Assembly: GCF_964020115.1 (NCBI RefSeq)
Contig: NZ_OZ026542.1
Span: forward strand, 3,224,802-3,288,801
Origin: Candidatus Regiella endosymbiont of Tuberolachnus salignus
Lineage (GTDB): Bacteria; Pseudomonadota; Gammaproteobacteria; Enterobacterales; Enterobacteriaceae
DNA length: 64,000 bases
Direction: 5' to 3'
Under the pieces are notes generated by a model, which worked only from the letters and a program-made list of their open reading frames with translations, had not been told where the DNA came from and did not search any database. Positions 10,003 to 21,750 of the stretch are shown here, piece by piece; the first letter of the stretch is position 1, and each line of letters starts with the position of its first letter. The translations under genes and the position numbers were made by a program.

Positions 10003-10217
10003 ACTTGCTCACATTGCTCGCGACTGAGTGTCATGCCGGGCTTCACCGGCTGCCCCTCCACCCGCGTCGCCCCACGGCAAATCGTCCAAACATGTGCGCC
10101 ATCGCGATACGCCGTTAGCCGGTTGCCTTCTTTTTCTTGCAAAAATTGCGTCAGGATGGCGGTTGTTGTTGCTCCTGCCACAATCAGTCCCAGCAGGGGT
10201 TTGCTTAGCGTGCTCAT
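10003..10217 (-). pseudogene. Phage lysozyme (endolysin), 3' part lost
   Basis: The first 71 or so codons of a T4-type/P21 R-like muramidase. An N-terminal hydrophobic signal-arrest segment (LLGLIVAGATTTAILTQFL) precedes the catalytic Glu in QEKEGNRLTAYRDGAHVWTI. The IS copy 1 right end cuts the frame at 10002, leaving about half of the enzyme. The start overlaps the holin stop by four bases, the normal lysis cassette order. Confidence 0.85.
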
Positions 10218-10411
10218 TTTCCTGCCCTGCTCTTACGCCGGTCTTCTTTAATCTTGAAATACAAATTCGTCAGATAGGTGAGTACCGCCAGCAAGACGCC
10301 CGCCAGCACACCAATGGCATTCCATTGTTCCGAGCTGTCGCTGCTCAGCAAACCATTAAAAATACTCCCGGCGCATGCCGCATAGGTCGCGCCTGTGGTC
10401 ACTTTGTCCAT
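10214..10411 (-). CDS. Phage holin
   Basis: 65 residues, with two hydrophobic segments (TYAACAGSIFNGLL and IGVLAGVLLAVLTYLTNLYF) and a strongly basic tail KIKEDRRKSRAGK, the pattern of a class II lambdoid holin. It times membrane opening at lysis. It directly precedes the lysozyme gene with a four-base overlap. The gene looks intact although its partner is broken. Confidence 0.8.
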   Translation of the reverse strand: MDKVTTGATYAACAGSIFNGLLSSDSSEQWNAIGVLAGVLLAVLTYLTNLYFKIKEDRRKSRAGK

Positions 10412-10707
10412 GCTCTGTCTCGTCTATTAGTAGGGGATGGAATGAGGTTGTATAAAAAAATAGCGCCATCCCCCGTTTACCCTCTCGTGGATAGAAAGGT
10501 TGAACACTGATGGGCAGGGGGAGGTGCTAAAAGGTGAAAAGACCGCGCGATGCGCAGCCTTTGAAATAAAAGGCTGTCAATAACATTAAATAATAAACAG
10601 GTAATAAAAATTGAAAGGGAAAATTGCTTTTCTGGTGACTATGCTAATAGCAGATCAAAAACCAGTACCGGTTAAATGAGGCTAACCGGAAAACAGGAGG
10701 GGGGCAG
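10412..10707. other. Gene-free gap upstream of the holin
   Basis: No convincing gene. A perfect 8-bp stem (CAGCCTTT, loop GAAATA, AAAGGCTG) lies near 10556-10578, without a T-run. The stretch separates the minus-strand lysis genes from plus-strand accessory genes, so it should contain divergent promoters, but none stands out. Confidence 0.4.
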
Positions 10708-10963
10708 ATGAAAAAAATAAAAACAGTCTTGAATAGTTTATTCGTTATATTATTAGCATTACTCACACCGGCTTGGGCTTCTTCCTATTTGTAACGCCAC
10801 TACGTGGGAGATGACTTTTGTGGGTCTCATCCCCGTGTGTAAGCAACAAAAAATTATTGAACAGCAAGCAACCTCCTTCCATGGAGAAAACCCATCTTCT
10901 TCTATGCAAAAACACGAAGAGGAATTCAAAGCAAAAATGCGGAAGGTGTGGCTATGGTGGTAA
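10708..10963 (+). pseudogene. Small secreted protein, frameshifted after signal peptide
   Basis: AGGAGGGGGGC precedes ATG 10708. The first frame is a clean signal peptide (MKKIKTVLNSLFVILLALLT, then PAWA) and stops at 10794. One base off, a second frame picks up right after it with PICNATTWEMTFVGLIPVCK and runs to a stop at 10963. The whole is therefore one gene of about 84 codons with a single-base lesion near 10775-10790. The C-terminal end HEEEFKAKMRKVW resembles RRKEELQRLRKM of the next gene, suggesting paralogs. Family not recognised. Confidence 0.5.
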
Positions 10964-11262
10964 TCACTATTCAGACAATAAAAATTTTCTTCAGAATATT
11001 ACCGGTTATATTATTACCGGTGCCTGTTTTAGCCTCTCCTGATTGGGGGCTTTCTTCTGATTGGCTCCCTAATGGTTGTACAGCGCGTATGGTACCTCAA
11101 CCTTTGAAGCTCTCCCAAATACTCGTAGTAAGATGTCCTGAAAAAGATACGGCAGCACAGCAAACAACAATTCGTACAGAAAATCAAAATGGGTCTTCTA
11201 CTTCTTCTGCCCGAAGGAAAGAGGAATTGCAGCGATTGAGGAAGATGACGCTTTTTCTGTAG
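10954..11262 (+). CDS. Small predicted secreted protein, unrecognised
   Basis: About 102 residues from ATG 10954, whose codon overlaps the stop region of the preceding gene, as in a coupled pair; GGAAGG lies upstream. A hydrophobic N-terminus ends in LLPVPVLAS, a plausible signal peptidase site. The mature part has two Cys (NGCTARMVPQ and VVRCPEKD), a Gln/Ser-rich middle and a basic helical tail. It lies between phage lysis genes and an effector gene, the sort of place where lambdoid phages carry virulence cargo. No family recognised; function unknown. Confidence 0.5.
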   Translation: MVVITIQTIKIFFRILPVILLPVPVLASPDWGLSSDWLPNGCTARMVPQPLKLSQILVVRCPEKDTAAQQTTIRTENQNGSSTSSARRKEELQRLRKMTLFL

Positions 11263-11268
11263 CAGCAC

Positions 11269-11295
11269 AATAGCGGCAAACTACCGCTATTTTCT
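11269..11295 (+). terminator. Hairpin after the small secreted protein gene
   Basis: Perfect 8-bp stem AATAGCGG / CCGCTATT with a seven-base loop followed by TTCT, a few bases past the stop at 11262. Weak T-tract, so a moderate call. Confidence 0.45.
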
Positions 11296-11409
11296 ACTCC
11301 CTTTAACCCGTAAGTCGAGTGGCGCCACCTGTATAAAATCTCATAAAAAAGGCCAGTAGAGGCCATCTTTTGACACCGTAAAAGTGGGTGACAAAGAAAA
11401 ATTTACGGT

Positions 11410-11440
11410 AAAGACCTCTCTGCTAATAGAGTCTTTTTTT
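11410..11440 (+). terminator. Rho-independent terminator-like hairpin upstream of the effector
   Basis: AAAGACCTCT pairs with AGAGTCTTT (one bulged C) and is followed by seven T. It would stop plus-strand read-through from the accessory genes, so the effector downstream probably has its own promoter. The rest of 11296-11682 is AT-rich with no recognisable gene. Confidence 0.55.
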
Positions 11441-11682
11441 GTTCGCAAAACAAGCGTTTTTTGCAAGCACCTGACAAGACAAGTCGGTATAACGTTCCTT
11501 GGTATGGATTCGTCAAAATATGTCATGATTCCGATATTTAAAGTAAATATTTATTAATTATTTATATCGTCTGATTGTTATTTCATACCTTTAATTATCA
11601 GCGCGTTAATCAATGCCATTATGTTTTTAATCTAATGGCACAAAATGCTATGGTTTATTTAATTGCAAAAGAGAAAAGTAAA

Positions 11683-13206
11683 ATGCCAGTTCATAATCAA
11701 ATATCAGGTTTTTCAACACCTTCATTTACAGCAGTACCAAGACAAGATAGCAATCCAACAAGGCTTCAAACAATCACAAGAATAGAGAATCGTGCCGGAT
11801 CTTCACTGACCGTTACTAATTTACTGACTAGCCAGAACACTCCAGTAATGGAGAACGATGACGCAATATTTTTTCAACTTCGTGATGAACTGATTAAATT
11901 ACTCGAGACTGGACAGAATAATCAGTGTATAGAGAATATAATCAATAAGATGGAATTCGATGATATTCTTAAGCGTGATGAGAAAGGGTTTAGTATTTTT
12001 CATCTCATTCGTTCAGATCAATTTATTAAAATATTCGAACCAATCAGAAAAAAAGCAGTTGAAACAAACAAAGAAGACGCTTTAAAGCGTTTAATCGAAG
12101 CTATGTGTGTAGTACGCCCTAATGGTTATACTGATAGTTATATAGATAAATATAAAGACCGTGAGGATTTTCATGTTGAGGATAAATGGGATATTTTTAG
12201 ATCTGCTCATGATATTGCATTCTTTGGAGAATCCGACTTAGTAATAAACTCGCTCCTCGATGTTTTTATCAACGACATAAGAGGCTCTCATCTTGATTTC
12301 AATCAAAAAGCAGTAAAATTATATGATTGGGTTCATGAACCTGACACGGGTTCACATGAAAATCGTCGTGAGGCATTAGAGCTATTGTTGGCAAATTTAG
12401 CTACAAAAAATACTGAACTATTTCTCGATAAACGTCAATTAAATACTGTGCCTGCTATTTTAAATGAATATACATGGTTAACCACCCTGTCTCTTGGACA
12501 CAACAGGCTGACTGAGCTCCCTGATTTGTCCGAACTATCATTACAAAAAGTTAGTTTAGAAAATAACCTATTCGCTGCGATTCCTTTTGAACTTCCTTTG
12601 TCATTAACTGAACTGAACATGCTTAATAATTTCATAACACAAACAAACTCAACATTAGAAAGCCTATCAGAAAATTGCCAGGTTGATCTTTCAGGTAATC
12701 TGATTTCAGAAGACACCATTATCAGGCTTAACCAAATACTTAATGCTTCCGATTATCATGGACCTCATATTCTCTTTTCTATGCAATCAGAACCAGCGGT
12801 TCTTCCATTATTTCCTACCGAACCAACCTTGCCTGAAGTACTCGCTAAATGGGAAATCTCAGAGACAGTAGCAGCCTGGATAAATATAAGAAATGAAGCG
12901 TATTTCCCGAATTTTTTGAGTTTTATTCATAAATTGGGGCAGACAATCAACTTCAGCAACCCCGATTTCAGAAAAAACGTGACGACTTTCTTAACACGGT
13001 TGGTTTCAGAGAGCAAGGAGTTGCGAGCGCACGTTTTTCTAATCGCAGAGGAGGCAACTTCTTCCTGTGAAGATAGAGTGTCACTGGCTTATAATCAAAT
13101 CAAAAACGTTTATTTGAATCATGCAATTGAGCAAGGAGAATATGACAATCGAGTGAAAGAGATCATTCATGTAGCTTTCGGCCATGTCGATAATGTGTTG
13201 CCGTAA
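11683..13206 (+). CDS. LRR-NEL type III effector (IpaH/SspH-like E3 ubiquitin ligase), C-terminally truncated
   Basis: About 507 residues from ATG 11683 (MPVHNQISGFSTPSF); the frame is open to a TTG at 11575 but that leader is implausible. Residues 1-240 are a helical effector N-terminus, about 245-330 form short leucine-rich repeats (LTTLSLGHNRLTELPDLSEL), and from about 380 comes a NEL domain. The catalytic Cys lies in SSCEDRVSLAYNQIKN at about residue 462, matching the CEDR motif of IpaH, SspH and SlrP. Those proteins continue for about 200 residues after this Cys; here only 45 remain and the last ten or so read as phage gpO antisense. Delivery would need a type III secretion system, not seen here. 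GC is lower than in the phage flanks. Confidence 0.85.
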   Translation: MPVHNQISGFSTPSFTAVPRQDSNPTRLQTITRIENRAGSSLTVTNLLTSQNTPVMENDDAIFFQLRDELIKLLETGQNNQCIENIINKMEFDDILKRDEKGFSIFHLIRSDQFIKIFEPIRKKAVETNKEDALKRLIEAMCVVRPNGYTDSYIDKYKDREDFHVEDKWDIFRSAHDIAFFGESDLVINSLLDVFINDIRGSHLDFNQKAVKLYDWVHEPDTGSHENRREALELLLANLATKNTELFLDKRQLNTVPAILNEYTWLTTLSLGHNRLTELPDLSELSLQKVSLENNLFAAIPFELPLSLTELNMLNNFITQTNSTLESLSENCQVDLSGNLISEDTIIRLNQILNASDYHGPHILFSMQSEPAVLPLFPTEPTLPEVLAKWEISETVAAWINIRNEAYFPNFLSFIHKLGQTINFSNPDFRKNVTTFLTRLVSESKELRAHVFLIAEEATSSCEDRVSLAYNQIKNVYLNHAIEQGEYDNRVKEIIHVAFGHVDNVLP

Positions 13207-13269
13207 AATGCGGCGACCGTCACTGGTAGCGCCCTCGACGGCGGCGCGGAAAAAGCGGGATGTGGCCAT
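13174..13269 (-). pseudogene. P2 gpO-like capsid scaffold, N-terminal fragment
   Basis: Reading left from ATG 13269: MATSRFFRAAVEGATSDGRR followed by ILRQHIIDMAES. This matches the beginning of P2 gpO-type scaffold/protease proteins (FR..VEG...DGR.I....I..MAE). After MAES the sequence becomes antisense effector, so the gene is cut at about 13174. The rest of 13270-13400 is the leader of this gene up to IS copy 2 and holds no other gene. Confidence 0.65.
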
Positions 13270-13456
13270 TTTTGTTGGCTCCGGTTAACAATAATGCGAT
13301 CTAGCATGGCAACCCGGCCGCTGGCAAACAATCGGTAGCGGTTGTCTTAGTGCTCACACAGGGTGTGGCGAGAGAGGGCGGGGCGTTTGCACGGTAGCCT
13401 TGTCAACGCTACTTTAGATTGACCACTTTTTGCTACTTTAAAATGTCCAGTTTTTG

Positions 13457-15427
<1,971 letters not shown>

Positions 15428-15444
<17 letters not shown>

Positions 15445-18307
15445 GGCTTTGTCACCACAAAGGAAACTGCATTCTGGCTTGAGTGGACAAATTAAATTAG
15501 CAATTTACGGTCTTTTATCATTAGCGCTGACAGATATTGCGTCAATAGTCTTCGATGCCAGTGAATCGCACGCAAACAACCTAAAAACAGAACTTGATCT
15601 TTTATATCAACAGCAAATAAAAACGCTGCCTGGTGTTGACAGACTATCCTCTCTATTAATTAAAAATTACCAGGAAGAGACTTATCAGGGGAATGCCCAT
15701 TATTCGATTAAAAATAAAGCCATATTGTGGGTACCAGCATTCGCTATTTTTAAATTCTCTATCGCTTGCACACAATTATTAACCATTGAAGCAGAAAAGG
15801 CTTTTTTCTACGCTCATATTGATTTGGATACGCAAGCAAACGGGGAACTGAAAAATGGAGAGCCCCCTTTTCAGCCTACTTTCTGGATCACCCATAGCCG
15901 ATCTTCCCTATTAGAATTCATCAATTATTCTTTTTTTCCTCTCTTTAGCGCCTCGAACGGATTAAAAACGAGAGTCAAAATTATGCAAGAGGGGAAGCAG
16001 TTGACACTGGTAGAACATTTCCAAAAAGGGACTTCATCGGTAGCAGTGCATTACGCAATCAATATCACTCCTACTGCTAGCAGCCCGCTTTTGTTACGAA
16101 AAATTCAATGCAGCAGCGACATTTTCAGCATGTTAGTACAAGACGAGTTATTTGTTGGTGCACGCTCTTTACAAACCACCATTAAACAGTTGCGAGGGCT
16201 ACTATCCACCCTATTGCTAGACATTTATTTACTGGATGATTATCCCGCAAACGTTGATCTATGGAACGAAAAATCCCCGGCTGGAGAGATTTACGCCGAT
16301 GAAATAATTCAAATTACTGACAATGAAAATACTGACGAGTACTGGTGGAGTCAATCATGCGGGATCCTCGCTCCGATAACGCTGCGAGCGGGAGAGCAGG
16401 AGAAAATCAAGCCGATATGGAGCGGAAAGACTGATTATCAAAGAGTTAGCTTTTGGATGTCGGTAAGCAATGAAAATGAAGAAAGCATGCAAAAGCTCTA
16501 CATAAAACGCGACACAGAGCCTTATATCAATTACAACAAATTGGGTTCACTCAAACATGTCGGACATACGCCAGAACGGCTTTATACTGAAGACAGTCAA
16601 GAAAATGTTTATGCCATCGATGTTGCTGGACGCGCGTATTTATCGACGATAGGCAGCAAATGGTTAACAAAACATCGAGATGATCTCCCTGCCGCTTTTA
16701 CCGCTTTACTGGCGATCAATGATAATGAAGCAGACGAACGCTTTCATCTTCCCGTGCTGAGTGTCGAAGGATTTTCTTGCGGCGTTTCCACCGACAATAC
16801 CAAGTCCTTACAAGCCTGGTATGAGACGAAGTTAAAAAGATTTTATTTTTGTTACTCATCCCACGGACAAAAATTACACTATCTCGCTCATGACACACAG
16901 GAAAAAGCCGCCTTTTGGGATCCGCATAACAAAACGCTCCTTTATATCAGCAGCCTATCTCTTGATGAAGTACAAACATTTAACCCTGTGATCCCTGAAA
17001 ATATACTACCAGCTGTAGAGATCGTGCTATATGGTGTGCAAAAAGCTTGGAAAAATGAGGAATTACTCTATCTAAAAATTCATCAGTTGATCTTTTTTTC
17101 TGATTTCAACCAATCGCCCTATCATTTTTCTCTACAGGACATTACTGAAGAATACTTCTCCCCCTATTTGCTGTCTTATCAACTGGCGCGTGCCTTGGAA
17201 AAAGAGTTTTACCGGATTTTCAGCGATGAAAATCGTGTTTATAGCGGTGATCACTACGCGATTTGGCAAACTCATATTCCCTATATCCCTCTTGGCGTGC
17301 AAGATTTATTCGCGATCAATTTTACTGAAAGAAAAACACAAATCCGGAAAATGCTAATAGAAAAAATAGTTAAAAGAACGCCAGACGATCTATCGGTTAC
17401 ACCAAAAAATATGTGGACTTTTTTAGCGGCACATCTTGCTCAATTCCTGCCGAAAGCACGACTCCATGTTGGCGACATCAACAACATGATAAGCGAGGCC
17501 TTCACTAGGATCCGTAAAAATGGTGCAGCTAATATTGAATTGAAGCAAAAAAAACTCCTGCAATTTAGTCAATATGGATGGTATGACAGACAGTTATCAG
17601 CACTTTTCATGATACCTAAAAAGAGAGATAAACAGGTCGACTATCAGTATTTAGGGCTGAGCCGAGACGGATACCACAGCTATGTCAGTGCTGAGGAAAA
17701 GAAAGTATATAAAATATCGGCGTTAAAAAAATGGGAAATGGTGCAAGGCTGGCCTGCTGAATCGCAAGAGGTGGCAGATCTGCTCTGTATTAAACGCTTT
17801 GGTGACGAGCTGATTTATATTGAAAAGGGAAGTACGCTATCTGGACTGCAAAAAAACCTGCCTTTCTCTGCTTATTTTCTTACCGACATTAAAGGAATAA
17901 AAACACTGTATCCGCGGCGAAAATCAGCCACACTCCTCATCCAATTACAACATTGGTCAGCGATCACTTTCGTCATTCAGGCGCATAATAGGGCACTTGA
18001 AGAAGATGTTGAATTAATTATCGAAAATGAGGATTTGGGCAGTTATAAGGTACAAAGGGAAGAGCAGAACCTATGGATTTCCCACACGCAAAGAAAATTC
18101 GCTCTCTGTATTTCTAACGCATTGAATGCAGAGTCTGTGCATGAAAACATTGATTTGAAGGTCGTCAATGACAGTATCACGATGACACTACCTTTAAACC
18201 AACTGATTGAAAAGTATAACCATCGAGCTAATCAGCCGGAGGCATTTTATGGTGAAGTGTTCTATCCTCTCTATACTTTAAGCGAGCTGCTCACGAGTTC
18301 AGCCTAA
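15428..18307 (+). CDS. Large unrecognised protein fused to an IS-derived leader
   Basis: 959 codons; the first 35 (MLISLMALSPQRKLHSGLSG onward) lie inside IS copy 2 and read outward through its end, and native sequence begins at about DIASIVFDASESHANN. So the true N-terminus is missing and the present start is an accident of the insertion. The body is soluble-looking with no clear membrane segment or signal, rich in aromatic residues, with motifs such as HVGHTPERLYTEDSQENVYA and YQYLGLSRDGYHSYVSAEEK. It vaguely recalls the receptor/translocation regions of large clostridial-like toxins in insect-associated bacteria, but I cannot support a family. Its length without stops suggests recent loss or continuing use. 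Confidence 0.6.
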
Positions 18308-18355
18308 GGATCGCCAGCGGGGCGAGCAAAACCCCTGCTGTCAATTTTGTGCTCT

Positions 18356-18387
18356 ATAGCTGAATCAAATTAAACTGATTCGGCTAT
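18356..18387. repeat. R3 hairpin repeat (AGCCGAATCA type)
   Basis: ATAGCTGAATCA and TGATTCGGCTAT form a near-perfect 12-bp stem. The same hairpin occurs at the ends of recD and secB. Here it lies 50 bases after the large protein's stop and may serve as a transcript end. Confidence 0.7.
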
Positions 18388-18634
18388 GGCACTGTTAACA
18401 AAGTTAACTTATTGAATAACAAGTAATTTATAAAAATATTTAGGACGCATAAAATAATGATGAGATAAAAATAATACTTTTTGTGATCGGCTTTATCATT
18501 GAGAGAATTCGCCGATCGCTGCCATAAAAAATCGATTCATCTGTTTTTTTAAAGAGGAACCGTTTACTTTAAATGTATTTAAATTATAATTATTTCAATA
18601 AGTTATATGAATACACTTTGTTAACAGTGCCATA
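18385..18634. mobile_element. Palindromic miniature element, about 246 bp
   Basis: Terminal inverted repeats TGGCACTGTTAACAAAGT and its complement (18387-18404 and 18615-18632) bounded by TA on both sides. No coding capacity. It appears to have inserted at the end of the R3 hairpin. The rest of 18308-18663 has no gene. Confidence 0.7.
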
Positions 18635-18663
18635 GTAAAACGTCCCATGAAATATTAAATAAT

Positions 18664-20139
18664 TTAATTCTTCTTTAGATGTGAGATTAGTCGTCTACGC
18701 TTACGAATTTGAGTGGGTGTTAAGGTGTTACGCTTACCAGCAAAAGGGTTTTCACCCTCTTTAAATTGAATGCGGATAGGTGTTCCTATTATTTTTAATG
18801 AACGACGAAAATAATTCATCAAATAGCGTTTATAAGCGTCTGTCAAACTACTCACCTGATTACCATGTATGACTATAATAGGAGGATTATACCCCCCCGC
18901 ATGAGCGTACTTTAGTTTGACTCTACGACCCTGGATCCTAGCTGGCGGATGCTCTTCTTCAGCCATTTGCATAATTCGGGTTAGTAACGAAGTACTGACA
19001 CGTTTAGTAGACGAATCATAAGCTTCGCACACTGATTTGAATAGATTACCTACACCGCTACCACGTAGCGCAGAAATAAAGTGTATGCGGGCAAAGTCGA
19101 TAAAATTTAAGCGTAAATCCAAATCATTTTTTACTCGCTGACGATCTTCTGCCTGCATCCCATCCCATTTATTGATGACAATAACTAATGAACGGCCACT
19201 GTTTAAGATAAAACCAAGTAATGACAGATCTTGATCAGAAATACCATCCTGAGCATCAATAACGAGCAATACCACATTGGAATCTTCAATCGCTTTCAAT
19301 GTTTTGATCACTGAAAATTTTTCAACCGTTTCCGTTACTTTTCCACGTTTACGGACACCCGCAGTATCAATCAAAATATATTGGCGTTCATTCCGTGTCA
19401 TTGGGATATAAATACTGTCGCGGGTCGTACCGGGTAAATCATATACTATCACGCGCTCTTCGCCCAAAATACGATTAGTGAGTGTCGATTTACCTACGTT
19501 AGGACGTCCAACAATAGCCAGTTTAATCGGCAAATCTTGTGGATTAAAATTATTCTCTTCAAGTACCGTTTCATTATTTTTTTCTTCCTGTGTAGCCCAA
19601 TAAGCAGCATTAAACTGTTCATCTGTTAATACCACAGGCTCTTTGGCGGGTATAAATGGTGCCATAACTCGCTCGAGTAATTGTGCAACACCACGGCCAT
19701 GAGAAGCAGCAATCGCATAAACCTCACCTAAACCCAATGAATAAAAATCAGCGAGAGCGCTATCAGAATCAATACCATCTGTTTTATTGACAAGTAAAAA
19801 AGTCGCTTTTTGTCTATTACGTAAATGTTGAGTAATCTCTTGATCTGCTGGTAACATTCCAGCACGACCATCGACAATAAATAATACGATATCCGCTTCT
19901 TCAATCGCCAAGAGAGCTTGGCTCGCCATAAGTGTTTCAACCCCTTGTTCAGTGCCATCAACCCCACCAGTATCGATAACAATAAATTCATGGCTTTCAA
20001 ACTCAGCACGGCCATACTGACGATCACGTGTTAACCCTGGAAAATCGGAAACTAAAGCACTACGGGTGCGTGTTAGATGGTTAAATAAAGTGGATTTACC
20101 CACATTTGGGCGTCCAACTAACGCGACAACAGGTATCAT
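18664..20139 (-). CDS. der: Ribosome assembly GTPase Der (EngA)
   Basis: 491 residues from ATG 20139 ([17 protein letters not shown]), preceded by AAGGAT; a longer frame to 20226 merely enters a repeat element. Two tandem GTPase domains, each with GRPNVGKST (about residues 8 and 213), DTGG/DTAG switch motifs and NKWD/NKTD specificity motifs, then a KH-like C-terminal domain with a basic tail. It acts in 50S subunit maturation. Usual length and full conservation. In E. coli it follows bamB, as here, but a repeat now lies between them. Confidence 0.97.
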   Translation of the reverse strand: MIPVVALVGRPNVGKSTLFNHLTRTRSALVSDFPGLTRDRQYGRAEFESHEFIVIDTGGVDGTEQGVETLMASQALLAIEEADIVLFIVDGRAGMLPADQEITQHLRNRQKATFLLVNKTDGIDSDSALADFYSLGLGEVYAIAASHGRGVAQLLERVMAPFIPAKEPVVLTDEQFNAAYWATQEEKNNETVLEENNFNPQDLPIKLAIVGRPNVGKSTLTNRILGEERVIVYDLPGTTRDSIYIPMTRNERQYILIDTAGVRKRGKVTETVEKFSVIKTLKAIEDSNVVLLVIDAQDGISDQDLSLLGFILNSGRSLVIVINKWDGMQAEDRQRVKNDLDLRLNFIDFARIHFISALRGSGVGNLFKSVCEAYDSSTKRVSTSLLTRIMQMAEEEHPPARIQGRRVKLKYAHAGGYNPPIIVIHGNQVSSLTDAYKRYLMNYFRRSLKIIGTPIRIQFKEGENPFAGKRNTLTPTQIRKRRRLISHLKKN

Positions 20140-20169
20140 TGTTATATCCTTTATTGACTTAATTTTATG

Positions 20170-20295
20170 TATACCGCTCGCCTTTGAAGCCGCCGCGTTG
20201 TTGGCTACGGGTGCTCGCCGAATCACGTAGTAGGTCTACGCTCATCGGTCTCACCCCCTGGCCGCCTTGCCGTAACTCGAAATTCATTGAGTATA
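20170..20295. repeat. TA-MITE copy a (upstream of der)
   Basis: Begins TATACCGCTCGCCTTTGAAG and ends in a GGGTATA-like TGAGTATA, with internal text shared with the copies near 38.4, 40.2 and 42.8 kb. It sits just upstream of the der start and extends the der frame by 29 codons if read from within it. Confidence 0.8.
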
Positions 20296-20305
20296 TTACG
20301 GTTTT

Positions 20306-20427
20306 GCAAGAAGTCTTTTGCCAAGGACGAGCTAAAAATGCTCATTTACGTTATGTAAACTGCACTTTTTAGCTCATTTTTTCCATCAATTGAGCCACGC
20401 TAAAGAAAATTTCGAATAGGCTCTTGA
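20306..20427. repeat. R2 repeat between bamB and der
   Basis: Contains CTAAAAATGCTCATTTAC and TTTAGCTC...TTTTTCCATCAATTGAG and ends in TCGAATAGGCTCTT. Related copies are at 21689, 22401 and 37258. The element family ends in GAGCCTGTTCGAA-type inverted repeats. Confidence 0.65.
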
Positions 20428-20467
20428 ACGAATTTGGAGAAATATGAACGAGGAAAAGTTTTTGCCG

Positions 20468-21676
20468 TTATATTTCAGTTTTTTGACCACCGATACGTGC
20501 AAACGCATAAACTGTGCCGTTTTTAGCTTGGATAATCAATTTATTGTCAGCGATGATGGGTGCACTGAGAAAACCCGAGCTATCCACTTGCTGCTGTGCT
20601 ACAAAACGACCGTCACTTTTATTTATCCAATGCAAATATCCTTTACTATCGCCGACCACCAGATAATCGTCACTATAGATTACGGGAGCTGTTAGATTGC
20701 GGTGTAATAAGTCGCTCTGATTCCACAGATTGCGTCCCCCTTCTGCTTTCAATGCCATAATGCGATCATTTTGATCAACCAAGTAGATACAGCTATTATC
20801 AACAATAAAATCATTAACCGAACCTATTTCCTGTTGCCATAAAATCTGACCAGAACGTAAATCCAACGCAGTTAAATTGCTGTTGTAAGCTACAGCATAA
20901 ACTATGTTGTCAACTACCACTGGGGGAGTATCCACATCGTTCAGACGATCAATTTCACTCGCTCCAGCTACTTTAGCAATAGGCTGTTGCCAAATTAATT
21001 GGCCTTGTTTCATTGTAACCGCGCTAATACGACCATTATCACCACCAATAATCGCGGCACCGAATGCCGTACTAGGAGCCGATTCCCCACGTAAAGACAA
21101 CAATGGCATGCCCAGATTCAGCATCCACTTTATTGCACCATTTTCTTCGTCGAGGGCTTGTAACATACCATTACTGGTGTGAATCAGTACCAAACCATCA
21201 CTCACTACAGGGTGAGATAACGCCTCTCCTGCCACAGGGGTTTCCCATAAGACTCTACCATCATCAGTATGTAATGCGTAAACTATCGCTTTTTCGCTAC
21301 CAATGTAGAGATTATTTCCTTTCACCGTTAACCCACCAGATAACATCGCTGATTGGTTTTTCATGGTAAATGTCGTTTTTTCAGATAGATTCTTTTGCCA
21401 TATTTCTTTACCAGTATCTAGGTTGATCGCTTTGACCAAACCTTTTCGATCAGCAGCAAACAGGGATGATCCCTGCCAAGTAGGGCGTAAATGAGAGTAA
21501 TAATTATTGGTACCACTGCCTACCGAAACACTCCATATTTTTGTCAGGGTGAATTGATTTGTTATTTTCGGCAATGGCGATACAGCCGCTGTATCCTCGT
21601 CACGATTAAACAGTGAACAACTACTCAAAAAGACCATTGATAGCAGTCCTGGTAAGAGTATTTTACATAATTGCAT
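20468..21676 (-). CDS. bamB: Outer membrane assembly lipoprotein BamB
   Basis: 402 residues. Lipoprotein signal ending LSSCSL (Cys about 20) followed by an eight-bladed PQQ-type beta propeller: repeated W...L...G.I.W segments such as LDLRSGQILWQQEIGSVNDF and DTGKEIWQKNL. It is a periplasmic, outer-membrane anchored subunit of the BAM complex that inserts beta-barrel proteins. Slightly longer than the E. coli protein (392). Ends IGGQKTEI. Confidence 0.96.
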   Translation of the reverse strand: MQLCKILLPGLLSMVFLSSCSLFNRDEDTAAVSPLPKITNQFTLTKIWSVSVGSGTNNYYSHLRPTWQGSSLFAADRKGLVKAINLDTGKEIWQKNLSEKTTFTMKNQSAMLSGGLTVKGNNLYIGSEKAIVYALHTDDGRVLWETPVAGEALSHPVVSDGLVLIHTSNGMLQALDEENGAIKWMLNLGMPLLSLRGESAPSTAFGAAIIGGDNGRISAVTMKQGQLIWQQPIAKVAGASEIDRLNDVDTPPVVVDNIVYAVAYNSNLTALDLRSGQILWQQEIGSVNDFIVDNSCIYLVDQNDRIMALKAEGGRNLWNQSDLLHRNLTAPVIYSDDYLVVGDSKGYLHWINKSDGRFVAQQQVDSSGFLSAPIIADNKLIIQAKNGTVYAFARIGGQKTEI

Positions 21677-21688
21677 GGGAATTCCTCT

Positions 21689-21750
21689 AGGAGCCTATTC
21701 GAAATCTTTTGTACTCGCTGATACGACGGTTTTGCAAGAAGTCTTATAAA
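21689..21750. repeat. R2 repeat, partial copy
   Basis: GAGCCTATTCGAAATCTTTT then GATACGACGGTTTTGCAAGAAGTCTTA, matching the other R2 copies. It occupies the whole gap between yfgM and bamB and forms part of the yfgM C-terminal end region. Confidence 0.55.

Noticed and set aside
11029..11526. Minus-strand frames of 60-79 codons
   Set aside because: Overlap the better supported secreted protein gene and two hairpins; Arg/Cys-rich shadow composition.
20140..20226. 29-codon N-terminal extension of Der
   Set aside because: Encoded by the repeat element; the ATG at 20139 has a good ribosome site and matches the usual Der start.
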